Shown here: one piece after another, positions 6,881 to 13,352 of the stretch | How positions within the stretch are numbered: position 1 is the first letter of the stretch | Layout of the letters: each line of letters starts with the position of its first letter | Source of the DNA: Candidatus Beckwithbacteria bacterium | GTDB taxonomy: Bacteria; Patescibacteriota; Microgenomatia; UBA1400; UBA1449 | Length of the DNA: 16,333 bases | Assembly: GCA_012798485.1 (NCBI GenBank) | Contig: JAAZND010000004.1 | Coordinates: 1-16,333, forward strand | Direction of reading: 5' to 3' | Program-made: the position numbers and the translations under genes | Notes under the pieces: generated by a model | The model's database searches: none | What the model was told of the DNA's origin: nothing | Seen by the model: the letters and a program-made list of their open reading frames with translations, nothing else

Positions 6881-8563
6881 ATGAAACTTGATCCTGCCCA
6901 ACTCAAGAAAATTTTAGTTGCTTCCGGTTTTATTAAAGAAGCAGATTTTGATCTAGCAGCTAAATCTGCCCAAGAGTTAAATACCAATATTTCTGATATT
7001 CTAATTTTCCGTGGACTTATTTCTGAACAGGCTTTGGGTCAAATTATTGCTGAAAGTTTGGATGTTCCTTTTGTCACTATTGGTCAGCAAATTATCCCTC
7101 TAGAAGTTTTATCTTTAGTGCCAGAAAAAATTGCTCGAGTTTATAAAATTATTCCTTTTGGAATAGACAAGCAAACTTTGAAACTTGCCATGATTGATCC
7201 AACTGATTTTGAGGCTTTGGAATTTGTCAGACGCCAGACTGGTATGCCTGTCCAGCCATATTATGCCACTGAAGCTGATGTCAAAAAAGCTCTTGGTCAA
7301 TATAAAAAGAATATTAAAGCTGATTTTGAAGAAATTATTACTAAAAATATTAAATTGACTCAGGAACAAAAAACTCAGGATATTTTGAAAATTGCTGAAG
7401 ATCTGCCGATCATTAAAATTCTTAATACTATTTTGGAATATGCGATTGCAGAAGGCACTTCTGATATTCATATTGAAAGGCAAGCAGAAGAAGTGATGGT
7501 CCGTTTTCGTGTTGATGGAGTTTTGCGAGATATTATCGTTTTACCACTTAAAGTCGATCAGGCATTGGTGGCTAGAGTTAAAATTCTTTCCAAACTTAAG
7601 ATTGATGAACATCGTATTCCTCAAGATGGAAGATATAAATACAATATGTCAGGGGAAGTGGTGGCTTTTCGTGTTTCTATCATTCCTGGTTATTATGGGG
7701 AAAATGTAGTGATGAGACTTTTACCAGAAACAACTCGTCCTCAATCTCTGGAAGAATTAGGTTTTGCTGGCAGAAATTTAAAAATTATTAAAAGTGAAAT
7801 TCATCGTCCTCATGGTATGATTTTGGTCACCGGACCGACAGGATCTGGTAAAACTACCACTTTATATTCTGTTCTCAACATGCTTAATAACGTAGATACT
7901 AAGTTATGTACGATTGAAGATCCAATCGAGTATGGTTTGAATAGATTGACTCAAATCCAGGTGAATAATAAATCAGGGCTTACTTTTGCGGCCGGCTTAA
8001 GAGCTTTACTAAGGCATGATCCAGATATTATTATGGTCGGAGAAATCAGAGATAGTGAAACAGCTGAAATTGCAGTGCATTCAGCTTTAACTGGTCATTT
8101 AGTTTTAACTACTTTACACACCAATACAGCTCCTGGAGCAATTCCTCGTCTTTTAGATATGGGAATAGAGGGTTATTTACTGGCTTCCACTGTTAACGTT
8201 ATTATTGCCCAAAGACTGGTGCGAAAGATTTGTCAGAATTGTTTAATAGAAGTAACCCCTGACAAAAATACACTAGAATATTTCAAAAAAATTTTAGGTA
8301 AAGATATTTCCAAACAGAAATTTTATCAAGGTAAAGGTTGCGAAGAATGTGGTAAAACTGGCTATAAAGGCAGAATTGGCATTTATGAAATTTTCCAAGT
8401 AGGGGAAGCTATTAGAAAGTTGACTATTGCTAAGCCATCAGAAGATGATCTTAAAGCTCAGGCTGTGAAAGAAGGGATGACAACTATGATTGAAGATGGA
8501 GTAGATAAAGTAGCCTCTGGTTTAACCACTCTAACTGAAGTTTTAAGAGCAGTGAGAGAATAA
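6881..8563 (+). CDS. pilB: Type IV pilus assembly ATPase PilB (GspE/PulE family)
   Basis: The 560-residue product has the usual PilB length. Residues 1-150 form the MshEN-type N-terminal domain. The Asp-box region follows, with DIHIERQ and VRFRVDGVLRD. Walker A is GPTGSGKTT at 318-326, and the Walker B region is HDPDIIMVGE with E388 as the likely catalytic acid. The His box is GHLVLTTLHTN. A zinc-binding tetracysteine is present: C451/C454 (CQNC) and C487/C490 (CEEC), the mark of PilB/GspE rather than of PilT. It is the cytoplasmic hexameric motor that drives pilin polymerisation. pilC follows after 55 nt. No pilin, PilT or prepilin peptidase is in the window, so they must be elsewhere. All key residues are intact. 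Confidence 0.95.
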   Translation: MKLDPAQLKKILVASGFIKEADFDLAAKSAQELNTNISDILIFRGLISEQALGQIIAESLDVPFVTIGQQIIPLEVLSLVPEKIARVYKIIPFGIDKQTLKLAMIDPTDFEALEFVRRQTGMPVQPYYATEADVKKALGQYKKNIKADFEEIITKNIKLTQEQKTQDILKIAEDLPIIKILNTILEYAIAEGTSDIHIERQAEEVMVRFRVDGVLRDIIVLPLKVDQALVARVKILSKLKIDEHRIPQDGRYKYNMSGEVVAFRVSIIPGYYGENVVMRLLPETTRPQSLEELGFAGRNLKIIKSEIHRPHGMILVTGPTGSGKTTTLYSVLNMLNNVDTKLCTIEDPIEYGLNRLTQIQVNNKSGLTFAAGLRALLRHDPDIIMVGEIRDSETAEIAVHSALTGHLVLTTLHTNTAPGAIPRLLDMGIEGYLLASTVNVIIAQRLVRKICQNCLIEVTPDKNTLEYFKKILGKDISKQKFYQGKGCEECGKTGYKGRIGIYEIFQVGEAIRKLTIAKPSEDDLKAQAVKEGMTTMIEDGVDKVASGLTTLTEVLRAVRE

Positions 8564-8566
8564 TAA

Positions 8567-8597
8567 TTAGGGATTAGGTTTTAGAGAATAGGGATTA
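8567..8597. repeat. Short direct repeat TAGGGATTA between pilB and pilC
   Basis: TAGGGATTA occurs at 8568-8576 and again at 8589-8597, 21 nt apart and on the same face of the helix, with related TTAGG and TAGAG text between them. It fills most of the 55-nt gap. TAAAAT at 8605-8610 lies 8 nt before the pilC ATG and could be a -10 box, but I see no convincing -35 box. Confidence 0.4.
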
Positions 8598-8618
8598 ATA
8601 AATTTAAAATTAGCCATT

Positions 8619-9839
8619 ATGTTATTTACTTATAAAGTCATTTTACCCAATGGAAAACTTTTTCAGCAAACTCTCAAGGCAAAAGACGAAGAGGAAGTAG
8701 CTACAGTTTTACGTTCTAAAAATTTACAAATTTTATCAATCCGTAAGATTAGACAGCAACAGAGTATTTTTGCTAAAGGTGTTTCCAATTTTGAAAAAGC
8801 CAATTTTTGCCGTTATTTTTCTGTCATGATCAAGTCTGGACTATCTTTATCAGAAGCTTTGGATATTATTAGTAGCGAAACAGAAAATAAGACTTTTAAA
8901 AGTATTCTTCAAGATCTGCAGTTTGAAATTCAACAAGGAGGTTCTATTTCGGATACTTTATCTAAATATCCTCAAGTTTTTGATGAAGTTTTTTTAGCCT
9001 TAGTTAAAGCTGGGGAACATTCTGGTTCTTTGGAAAAAACATTTTATTATCTTTCAGAGCAACTTTATGCTTCCCACCGTTTGACTAAAAAAATTCAAGG
9101 GGCAATGATGTATCCGGCTGTAATTTTAATTGCCATGCTAGGTATGGGTATAGGAATGATGCTGTTTGTACTGCCTAAACTGTCAGAAACATTTATGAAA
9201 ATGAAGATTGAAATGCCACCAATGACTAAAGCTGTTTTTGCTTTTGGTACTTTTGTCGGGAAAAATGTGATGCCTGTTTCTTTCGTTTTATTATCAGTTA
9301 TAGTAATCATTGTTTTCCTTTTTACTTTTTATCAGACAAGAAGAGCTATTGGTTCTTTTTTGGTAAATCTGCCAATTTTAAGTAAACTTTTTAGACAGAT
9401 GGATTGGGCTCGTTTTGCTCGCACTCTAGCAACTCTTTTACAATCAGGCGTTCCAGTAATAGAGTCTTTGAATATTTCTGCTCAAGTTTTGACTCAAAAT
9501 GATATGAAAAAAGTAGCTAGCAATTTTGAAAAAGAACTGGAAAAAGGGAAAACTATTGCTGAAGTATTGGGTAAAGGCAAAAAAGCTTTTCCGTCATTAA
9601 TGATTCAGACTATTAAAACCGGAGAAAAAACTGGAACTTTGGATTCAATTTTGCTTGACGTAGCCTTATTTTACGAAAATGAACTGGAAGATATGTTAAA
9701 AGAATTAAGCAGCATGCTTGAACCGATTATTATGCTGGTTTTAGGTATAGCAGTAGGAGCAATGGTTCTAATTATTTTGGCTCCAGTCTACAGTATTTTA
9801 GGAGATTTGCAGGGTCCTGGTGGAGCGGCTGGCAGATAG
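8619..9839 (+). CDS. pilC: Type IV pilus inner-membrane platform protein PilC (GspF family)
   Basis: The 406-residue product has the standard two-copy T2SSF layout. The first copy starts at about residue 60 with FCRYFSVMIKSGLSLSEAL and contains LVKAGEHSGSLE. The second starts at about 265 with FARTLATLLQSGVPVIESL and contains IKTGEKTGTLD. Three membrane segments lie at about 163-190, 215-240 and 372-395, as in the family. PilC sits in the inner membrane above the PilB hexamer and transmits its rotation to pilin assembly. The start is the first ATG, and the N-terminal YKVILPNGK strand is as expected for GspF-like proteins. It probably works with the preceding pilB. No Shine-Dalgarno motif precedes it. 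Confidence 0.94.
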   Translation: MLFTYKVILPNGKLFQQTLKAKDEEEVATVLRSKNLQILSIRKIRQQQSIFAKGVSNFEKANFCRYFSVMIKSGLSLSEALDIISSETENKTFKSILQDLQFEIQQGGSISDTLSKYPQVFDEVFLALVKAGEHSGSLEKTFYYLSEQLYASHRLTKKIQGAMMYPAVILIAMLGMGIGMMLFVLPKLSETFMKMKIEMPPMTKAVFAFGTFVGKNVMPVSFVLLSVIVIIVFLFTFYQTRRAIGSFLVNLPILSKLFRQMDWARFARTLATLLQSGVPVIESLNISAQVLTQNDMKKVASNFEKELEKGKTIAEVLGKGKKAFPSLMIQTIKTGEKTGTLDSILLDVALFYENELEDMLKELSSMLEPIIMLVLGIAVGAMVLIILAPVYSILGDLQGPGGAAGR

Positions 9840-9856
9840 ATTCTTTAACCGGTTTT

Positions 9857-9865
9857 TGCTATAAT
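9857..9865 (+). promoter_or_regulatory. Extended -10 promoter before the M23 peptidase gene
   Basis: TGCTATAAT (9857-9865) is a perfect extended -10 element (TG-N-TATAAT). It ends 11 nt before the ATG at 9877, so the 5' leader should be about 5 nt, too short for a ribosome binding site. TAGATT at 9837-9842 is a weak -35 candidate at 17-nt spacing and overlaps the pilC stop. Confidence 0.6.
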
Positions 9866-9876
9866 GGTTTACGTTT

Positions 9877-11004
9877 ATGAGTTTAATGATCAGTAATCTT
9901 TTTTATCCAATTGAACTTTTTTTCAAAGACCTTAATAAGTTTTTTCTAAGTCTTTTTACCTATCTTTATTATCGTCTTTTTGCCTCTTTTACTCGTTTTG
10001 AGAAAGCTAAAGGCTTAATGGTTAATGGCCTGACTGCTAAAAGAGGTAAATATGTGCGTCCTTTTTTGCATACTTCAATGATAGGTTTATTTTTAATAGG
10101 ATTGGCTGTGACTCCTTTAATTTCTGATGCTATTTCTCAAGACTATAATCAAGTAAATGATGGTTTGGGAGGAGCAATTTTAGGGGAAAGTGTTATTGCT
10201 CAAGCCAATTCTATTAATACTCAGATTTCTGATAAGCCAGAATCTACAGTAAAAACTTATGTTGTTAAAGACGGAGCAACCTTATCCACTATTGCAGAAA
10301 AGTTTGGTGTTTCGGTTGATACTATCCGTTGGCAAAATAACTTGAAAAGTGTTGATGAAATTAAAGAGGCAGATAAATTGGAAATTCCTCCTGTGACGGG
10401 AATAGTGCATAAAGTTAAAAGAGGCGATACAATTTATTCGATTGCTAAAGATTATAGTGTTGATGCCCAAGCTATTGTTAACTGGCCTTATAATACTTAT
10501 ACAGATGATGAGAATTTTGGCTTGGCTGTGGGACAACTAATTATTATTCCTGATGGAATTAAACCTAAAGAACAACTTTGGGATCCAAATGCTTATCTCG
10601 CTCAGGGGAGAAATACTCCTAATGCTGGAGCAGTTTCTGCTTTGGGTAGTTTTGTCTGGCCAACTAGTGGAGTAATTACACAATATTTTCGTTGGTACCA
10701 TCAAGGGCTTGATATTGCCAATAGAGATGCTCCAGATATTTTAGCTGCTGATTCTGGGACAGTAGTAGTGGCTGGCTGGCCTGATAATTGGGGATATGGT
10801 AATCGAGTGATAATTGATCACGGGAATGGCTTTGTCACTTTGTATGCCCATATGCAGGCAATTTATGTTTTTGCTGGCCAAACTGTCAATCGTGGCGATG
10901 CCTTAGGTCGCATGGGGAGTACAGGTAGATCTACAGGGACTCATCTTCATTTTGAAATTAGAGCCAATGGAGTCAATCAAGATCCATTGAGTTATCTCCA
11001 ATAG
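9877..11004 (+). CDS. Membrane-anchored LysM-LysM-M23 peptidoglycan endopeptidase
   Basis: The 375-residue product has a basic, aromatic-rich N-terminus, then one clear membrane segment at about 64-84 that places the rest outside. Two LysM domains follow. The first (about 127-172) contains YVVKDGATLSTIAEKFGVS. The second (about 175-226) contains HKVKRGDTIYSIAKDYSVD. The M23 metallopeptidase domain occupies about 258-375. Its zinc ligands and catalytic residues are intact: H275 and D279 in HQGLD, H325 in LYAHMQ, and H356/H358 in HLHFE. Such enzymes cut peptide cross-links in peptidoglycan and LysM binds the glycan. Position after pilB-pilC suggests it may open the wall for pili, or act in growth and division; that is inference. 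A second ATG lies three codons downstream, but the first has the better spacing from the promoter. Confidence 0.93.
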   Translation: MSLMISNLFYPIELFFKDLNKFFLSLFTYLYYRLFASFTRFEKAKGLMVNGLTAKRGKYVRPFLHTSMIGLFLIGLAVTPLISDAISQDYNQVNDGLGGAILGESVIAQANSINTQISDKPESTVKTYVVKDGATLSTIAEKFGVSVDTIRWQNNLKSVDEIKEADKLEIPPVTGIVHKVKRGDTIYSIAKDYSVDAQAIVNWPYNTYTDDENFGLAVGQLIIIPDGIKPKEQLWDPNAYLAQGRNTPNAGAVSALGSFVWPTSGVITQYFRWYHQGLDIANRDAPDILAADSGTVVVAGWPDNWGYGNRVIIDHGNGFVTLYAHMQAIYVFAGQTVNRGDALGRMGSTGRSTGTHLHFEIRANGVNQDPLSYLQ

Positions 11005-11067
11005 TTTTAAAATAGAAACTAAAAAGTTTAAGATCTAGTTTAATTAAAAAATTTTACGATTTTCTCT

Positions 11068-11095
11068 CTTGCTTCTTGCTTCAGAATTCTATATT
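11068..11095 (+). promoter_or_regulatory. Tandem CTTGCTT repeat and weak candidate promoter before the cohesin-like gene
   Basis: CTTGCTT is repeated head to tail at 11068-11074 and 11075-11081. TATATT (11090-11095) ends 10 nt before the ATG at 11106. TTGCTT at 11069-11074 is 15 nt from it, shorter than ideal. The promoter is low confidence; the tandem repeat is directly visible. The rest of the gap 11005-11067 is A/T-rich with no T-tract terminator that I can defend. Confidence 0.3.
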
Positions 11096-11105
11096 CTTAA
11101 AGTAT

Positions 11106-11738
11106 ATGTCCTTATCTAAATGGCAAAATTTGGTAATTGTTTTAGCTTTACTTGTTTTTTGTGAAGCTGTTTTTATTGTGAGCTTTTTGACCAAACAGGA
11201 AGAAAAGGCTCAGATTTTAACTCAAGATCAGCAAAAACAAGAACAAGCTAAAATGACTAAAATTAACAAGCAAGCAGAAAAAGATTTGCAACAATTAACG
11301 GTTCAATCAGAGAAGAAAATTGACATTGAGACTAAATTATATTTACAAAAAAATAGTGAGGGAGAAATTGATCTTTTCCTAAGTACAAGTCAAAAAGTAG
11401 CTACAGTAGAGGCTAAACTTAACTTTGATCCTAAAAAGATAACAATTACTGATAACTTAACTGATTTAGAAGGGATTCAATTAGCTTTAGGTCAAGCACC
11501 TGTTTATTTACAAAATCGAGTTGATGAGACTACTGGCGAAATTATTTTGACCGCAGAACTTAAGCAAATTTTAGTTAATCCTTTAAAACTAGCCACGATC
11601 AATTTTATAAGATTAAACGATGATAAAACCAAGATTGATTTTGATTTTAGACAGACTTCCCTGATGGGTAGCTTTGTTCTGGGGAGTGATTCTAACCAGA
11701 ATCTTTTGACTAAGGCTGAAGGAATTAGTTTAGATTAA
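11106..11738 (+). CDS. Membrane-anchored cohesin-like domain protein
   Basis: The 210-residue product starts with a short basic/polar stretch and one membrane segment at about 8-30. A Q/K/E-rich coiled-coil-like linker runs to about residue 70. From about 75 to 200 is a beta-rich domain with VEAKLNFDPKKITITD, then EIILTAELKQ and LATINFIRL. That order (beta strand with FDP, then a hydrophobic strand before a polar loop) is what cohesin-like beta sandwiches show. The domain should sit outside the membrane. No dockerin repeat is visible in the neighbours, so it may be structural and not a dockerin receptor. An in-frame TTG at 11076 would add ten residues; the ATG is preferred because the membrane segment then lies at the usual distance. 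The next gene begins 5 nt after its stop, so the two are co-transcribed and probably share a surface role. Confidence 0.65.
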   Translation: MSLSKWQNLVIVLALLVFCEAVFIVSFLTKQEEKAQILTQDQQKQEQAKMTKINKQAEKDLQQLTVQSEKKIDIETKLYLQKNSEGEIDLFLSTSQKVATVEAKLNFDPKKITITDNLTDLEGIQLALGQAPVYLQNRVDETTGEIILTAELKQILVNPLKLATINFIRLNDDKTKIDFDFRQTSLMGSFVLGSDSNQNLLTKAEGISLD

Positions 11739-11743
11739 AATTT

Positions 11744-13195
11744 ATGACAGCACAAAAACAAAAAATTATTTTAATTATTTCCACTTGCTTTTTGATTTTG
11801 TTATTTTTTCTTCTCAGCGCAAGTATTGTGGTTTTGATTAGACAAAGCCTACAAAAAGGAGCAGAAATTTTTGTGGCAGAATATCAAACTACCAAGCTAA
11901 AAGTTGATGCCTCAAGTAATGTTGGTTTCGTTGAACCGGTCTGGGCAGCTATTTCTCAAGGAGGAGAAGAGGCTGGCGGAATGCTTACTGGTACTGAGGA
12001 ACTAATTGAACAAGTTAATCCTAAATATATTCGTTTAGATCATATTTTTGATGATGATTATTATGGTGTTTATAGTTCTGGCACTCTGGAATGGAGTAAA
12101 CTTGATAAAGAGGTAGAAAGTATGATTGCAATGGGAGCTAAACCTTTTTTCTCGTTGAGTTATTTTCCTAAAGCTATTTCTTCGACTAAAATTGATGTCC
12201 CTTATGATTGGGGGAAATGGTCTTGGCTGGTTGAGCAAATCATTAAACATTATTCTGGAGAAAAAGGTATTGAAGATATTTATTATGAAGTTTGGAATGA
12301 ACCAGATCTTGAGTCTTTTGGTTCCTGGAAATATTATGGAGATAAAAGTTATTTAACTTTATATGATTATTCGGCTAGAGGAGCTTTAAACGCTAGAAAT
12401 GCAGGGGTGAAAAGTTTTAAAATTGGTGGTCCGGCTATTACCGCCTTATATGCCAACTGGGTGACTTCACTCACTAACTATTGCAACCAGAATGGTTTGC
12501 CTTTAGATTTTATCTCTTGGCACCGTTATGCTTATTCTCCAACTACCTTTATTCAAGATTTAGGTAATGCGCGGGCTTGGGCTGGAGGAAGAGAATTAGT
12601 TATTTCTGAATGGGGACCTGATCCTGGGAAAACGGCGATTTATTCCGGATATTATTCTGCAGCTCATGCGGTGGCTGTGGTTTCAAAAATGATTGAAAAA
12701 CTTAATTTGGGATTTTTATTTGAGGTTAAAGATGGACCTTCTCAAGGAGATTATGGTTGGGGGCTTTTAACTCACAATAATGCAGGTCTTAAAGCTAAAC
12801 CTCGTTATTATGCCTTATCTTTGATTAAGGATATGATAGGCAGTAGACTAGATGTTAGTGGAGAGGGGAGTAATATTTATGCTTGGGCAGTAGGAAACCA
12901 GGAAAATATTAAATTGATTTTAAGTAATTTTGCTGTTGCTGGAGCCAATGAAGAAGAATTTCCCATTGTTTTTACTAATTTAAAATCAGGTGAATATCGA
13001 ATCCAATGGGAAAGTCTGCAAAGTGATGATGGAAATAAAGTAGTAAAAACTAATAGAAAAAATGAAATTGCTCAGAAAGCTATTTTGAAAGCCAATGACG
13101 TCATGAAAGTAAAGATTACCTTATTAAAACAAATAAAGAATAATAATAATGAAAGCGGTAGTGATAGTGGACTAGGTCGGATTGTTAATGATTAG
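11744..13195 (+). CDS. Membrane-anchored GH39-like glycoside hydrolase
   Basis: The 483-residue product has an N-terminal membrane segment at about 8-32 without a clear cleavage site, so it is probably tethered outside. A TIM-barrel domain of clan GH-A type follows. The acid/base glutamate is E186 in YEVWNEPDL and the nucleophile is E289 in VISEWGPDP. FISWHRYAY between them is also GH39-like. Family members are beta-xylosidases, iduronidases and related exo-enzymes acting on polysaccharides. A beta-rich C-terminal part (about 385-465) matches the accessory domain common in this family. The tail is asparagine- and serine-rich. Substrate cannot be told from sequence; relatives of GH5, GH30 or GH51 are alternatives. 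It starts 5 nt after the cohesin-like gene and ends at a terminator, so these two form a unit. It may process the cell's own exopolysaccharide or that of a host. Confidence 0.78.
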   Translation: MTAQKQKIILIISTCFLILLFFLLSASIVVLIRQSLQKGAEIFVAEYQTTKLKVDASSNVGFVEPVWAAISQGGEEAGGMLTGTEELIEQVNPKYIRLDHIFDDDYYGVYSSGTLEWSKLDKEVESMIAMGAKPFFSLSYFPKAISSTKIDVPYDWGKWSWLVEQIIKHYSGEKGIEDIYYEVWNEPDLESFGSWKYYGDKSYLTLYDYSARGALNARNAGVKSFKIGGPAITALYANWVTSLTNYCNQNGLPLDFISWHRYAYSPTTFIQDLGNARAWAGGRELVISEWGPDPGKTAIYSGYYSAAHAVAVVSKMIEKLNLGFLFEVKDGPSQGDYGWGLLTHNNAGLKAKPRYYALSLIKDMIGSRLDVSGEGSNIYAWAVGNQENIKLILSNFAVAGANEEEFPIVFTNLKSGEYRIQWESLQSDDGNKVVKTNRKNEIAQKAILKANDVMKVKITLLKQIKNNNNESGSDSGLGRIVND

Positions 13196-13203
13196 AAAAG
13201 AAG

Positions 13204-13238
13204 AAGATTATAGAATCTTATTCTAATAATCTTTTTTT
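13204..13238 (+). terminator. Rho-independent terminator after the GH39-like gene
   Basis: The arm AAGATTATAGAA (13204-13215) pairs with TTCTAATAATCTT (13221-13233), a 12-bp stem with one bulged A and a 5-nt loop. A run of seven T (13232-13238) follows. The stem is AT-rich and so only moderately stable. The stop codon of the gene is 8 nt upstream. Confidence 0.6.
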
Positions 13239-13328
13239 CCTATTTAAAAAACTGTTTAAATGTGTTTTACTAAAAAAATACAGTTAGTCTAGGTAAATTA
13301 TTAATTATTATTTTCAGAGGTTATTTTG

Positions 13329-13342
13329 TTTTGCAAAATAAT
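13329..13342 (+). promoter_or_regulatory. TTTTGCAAAA palindrome with overlapping -10-like box
   Basis: A perfect 10-bp palindrome (13329-13338) overlaps AATAAT (13337-13342), which could be a -10 box ending 10 nt before the ATG at 13353. No good -35 box is visible. The palindrome could be a small operator, but AT-rich palindromes arise easily. The rest of the gap 13239-13328 shows nothing definite. Confidence 0.25.
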
Positions 13343-13352
13343 TCTAGTCAAT

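Noticed and set aside
11076..11105. TTG start for the cohesin-like gene
   Set aside because: It lies inside the CTTGCTT repeat and upstream of the likely -10 box; the ATG at 11106 gives a normal N-terminus.
11744..13195. Dockerin repeat in the GH39-like protein
   Set aside because: I looked for the calcium-binding DxNxDG-type duplicated loop and found none.
13326..13352. TTG start for the Wzy/TPR gene
   Set aside because: It lies within the palindrome region; the ATG at 13353 directly precedes the polar-then-hydrophobic N-terminus.
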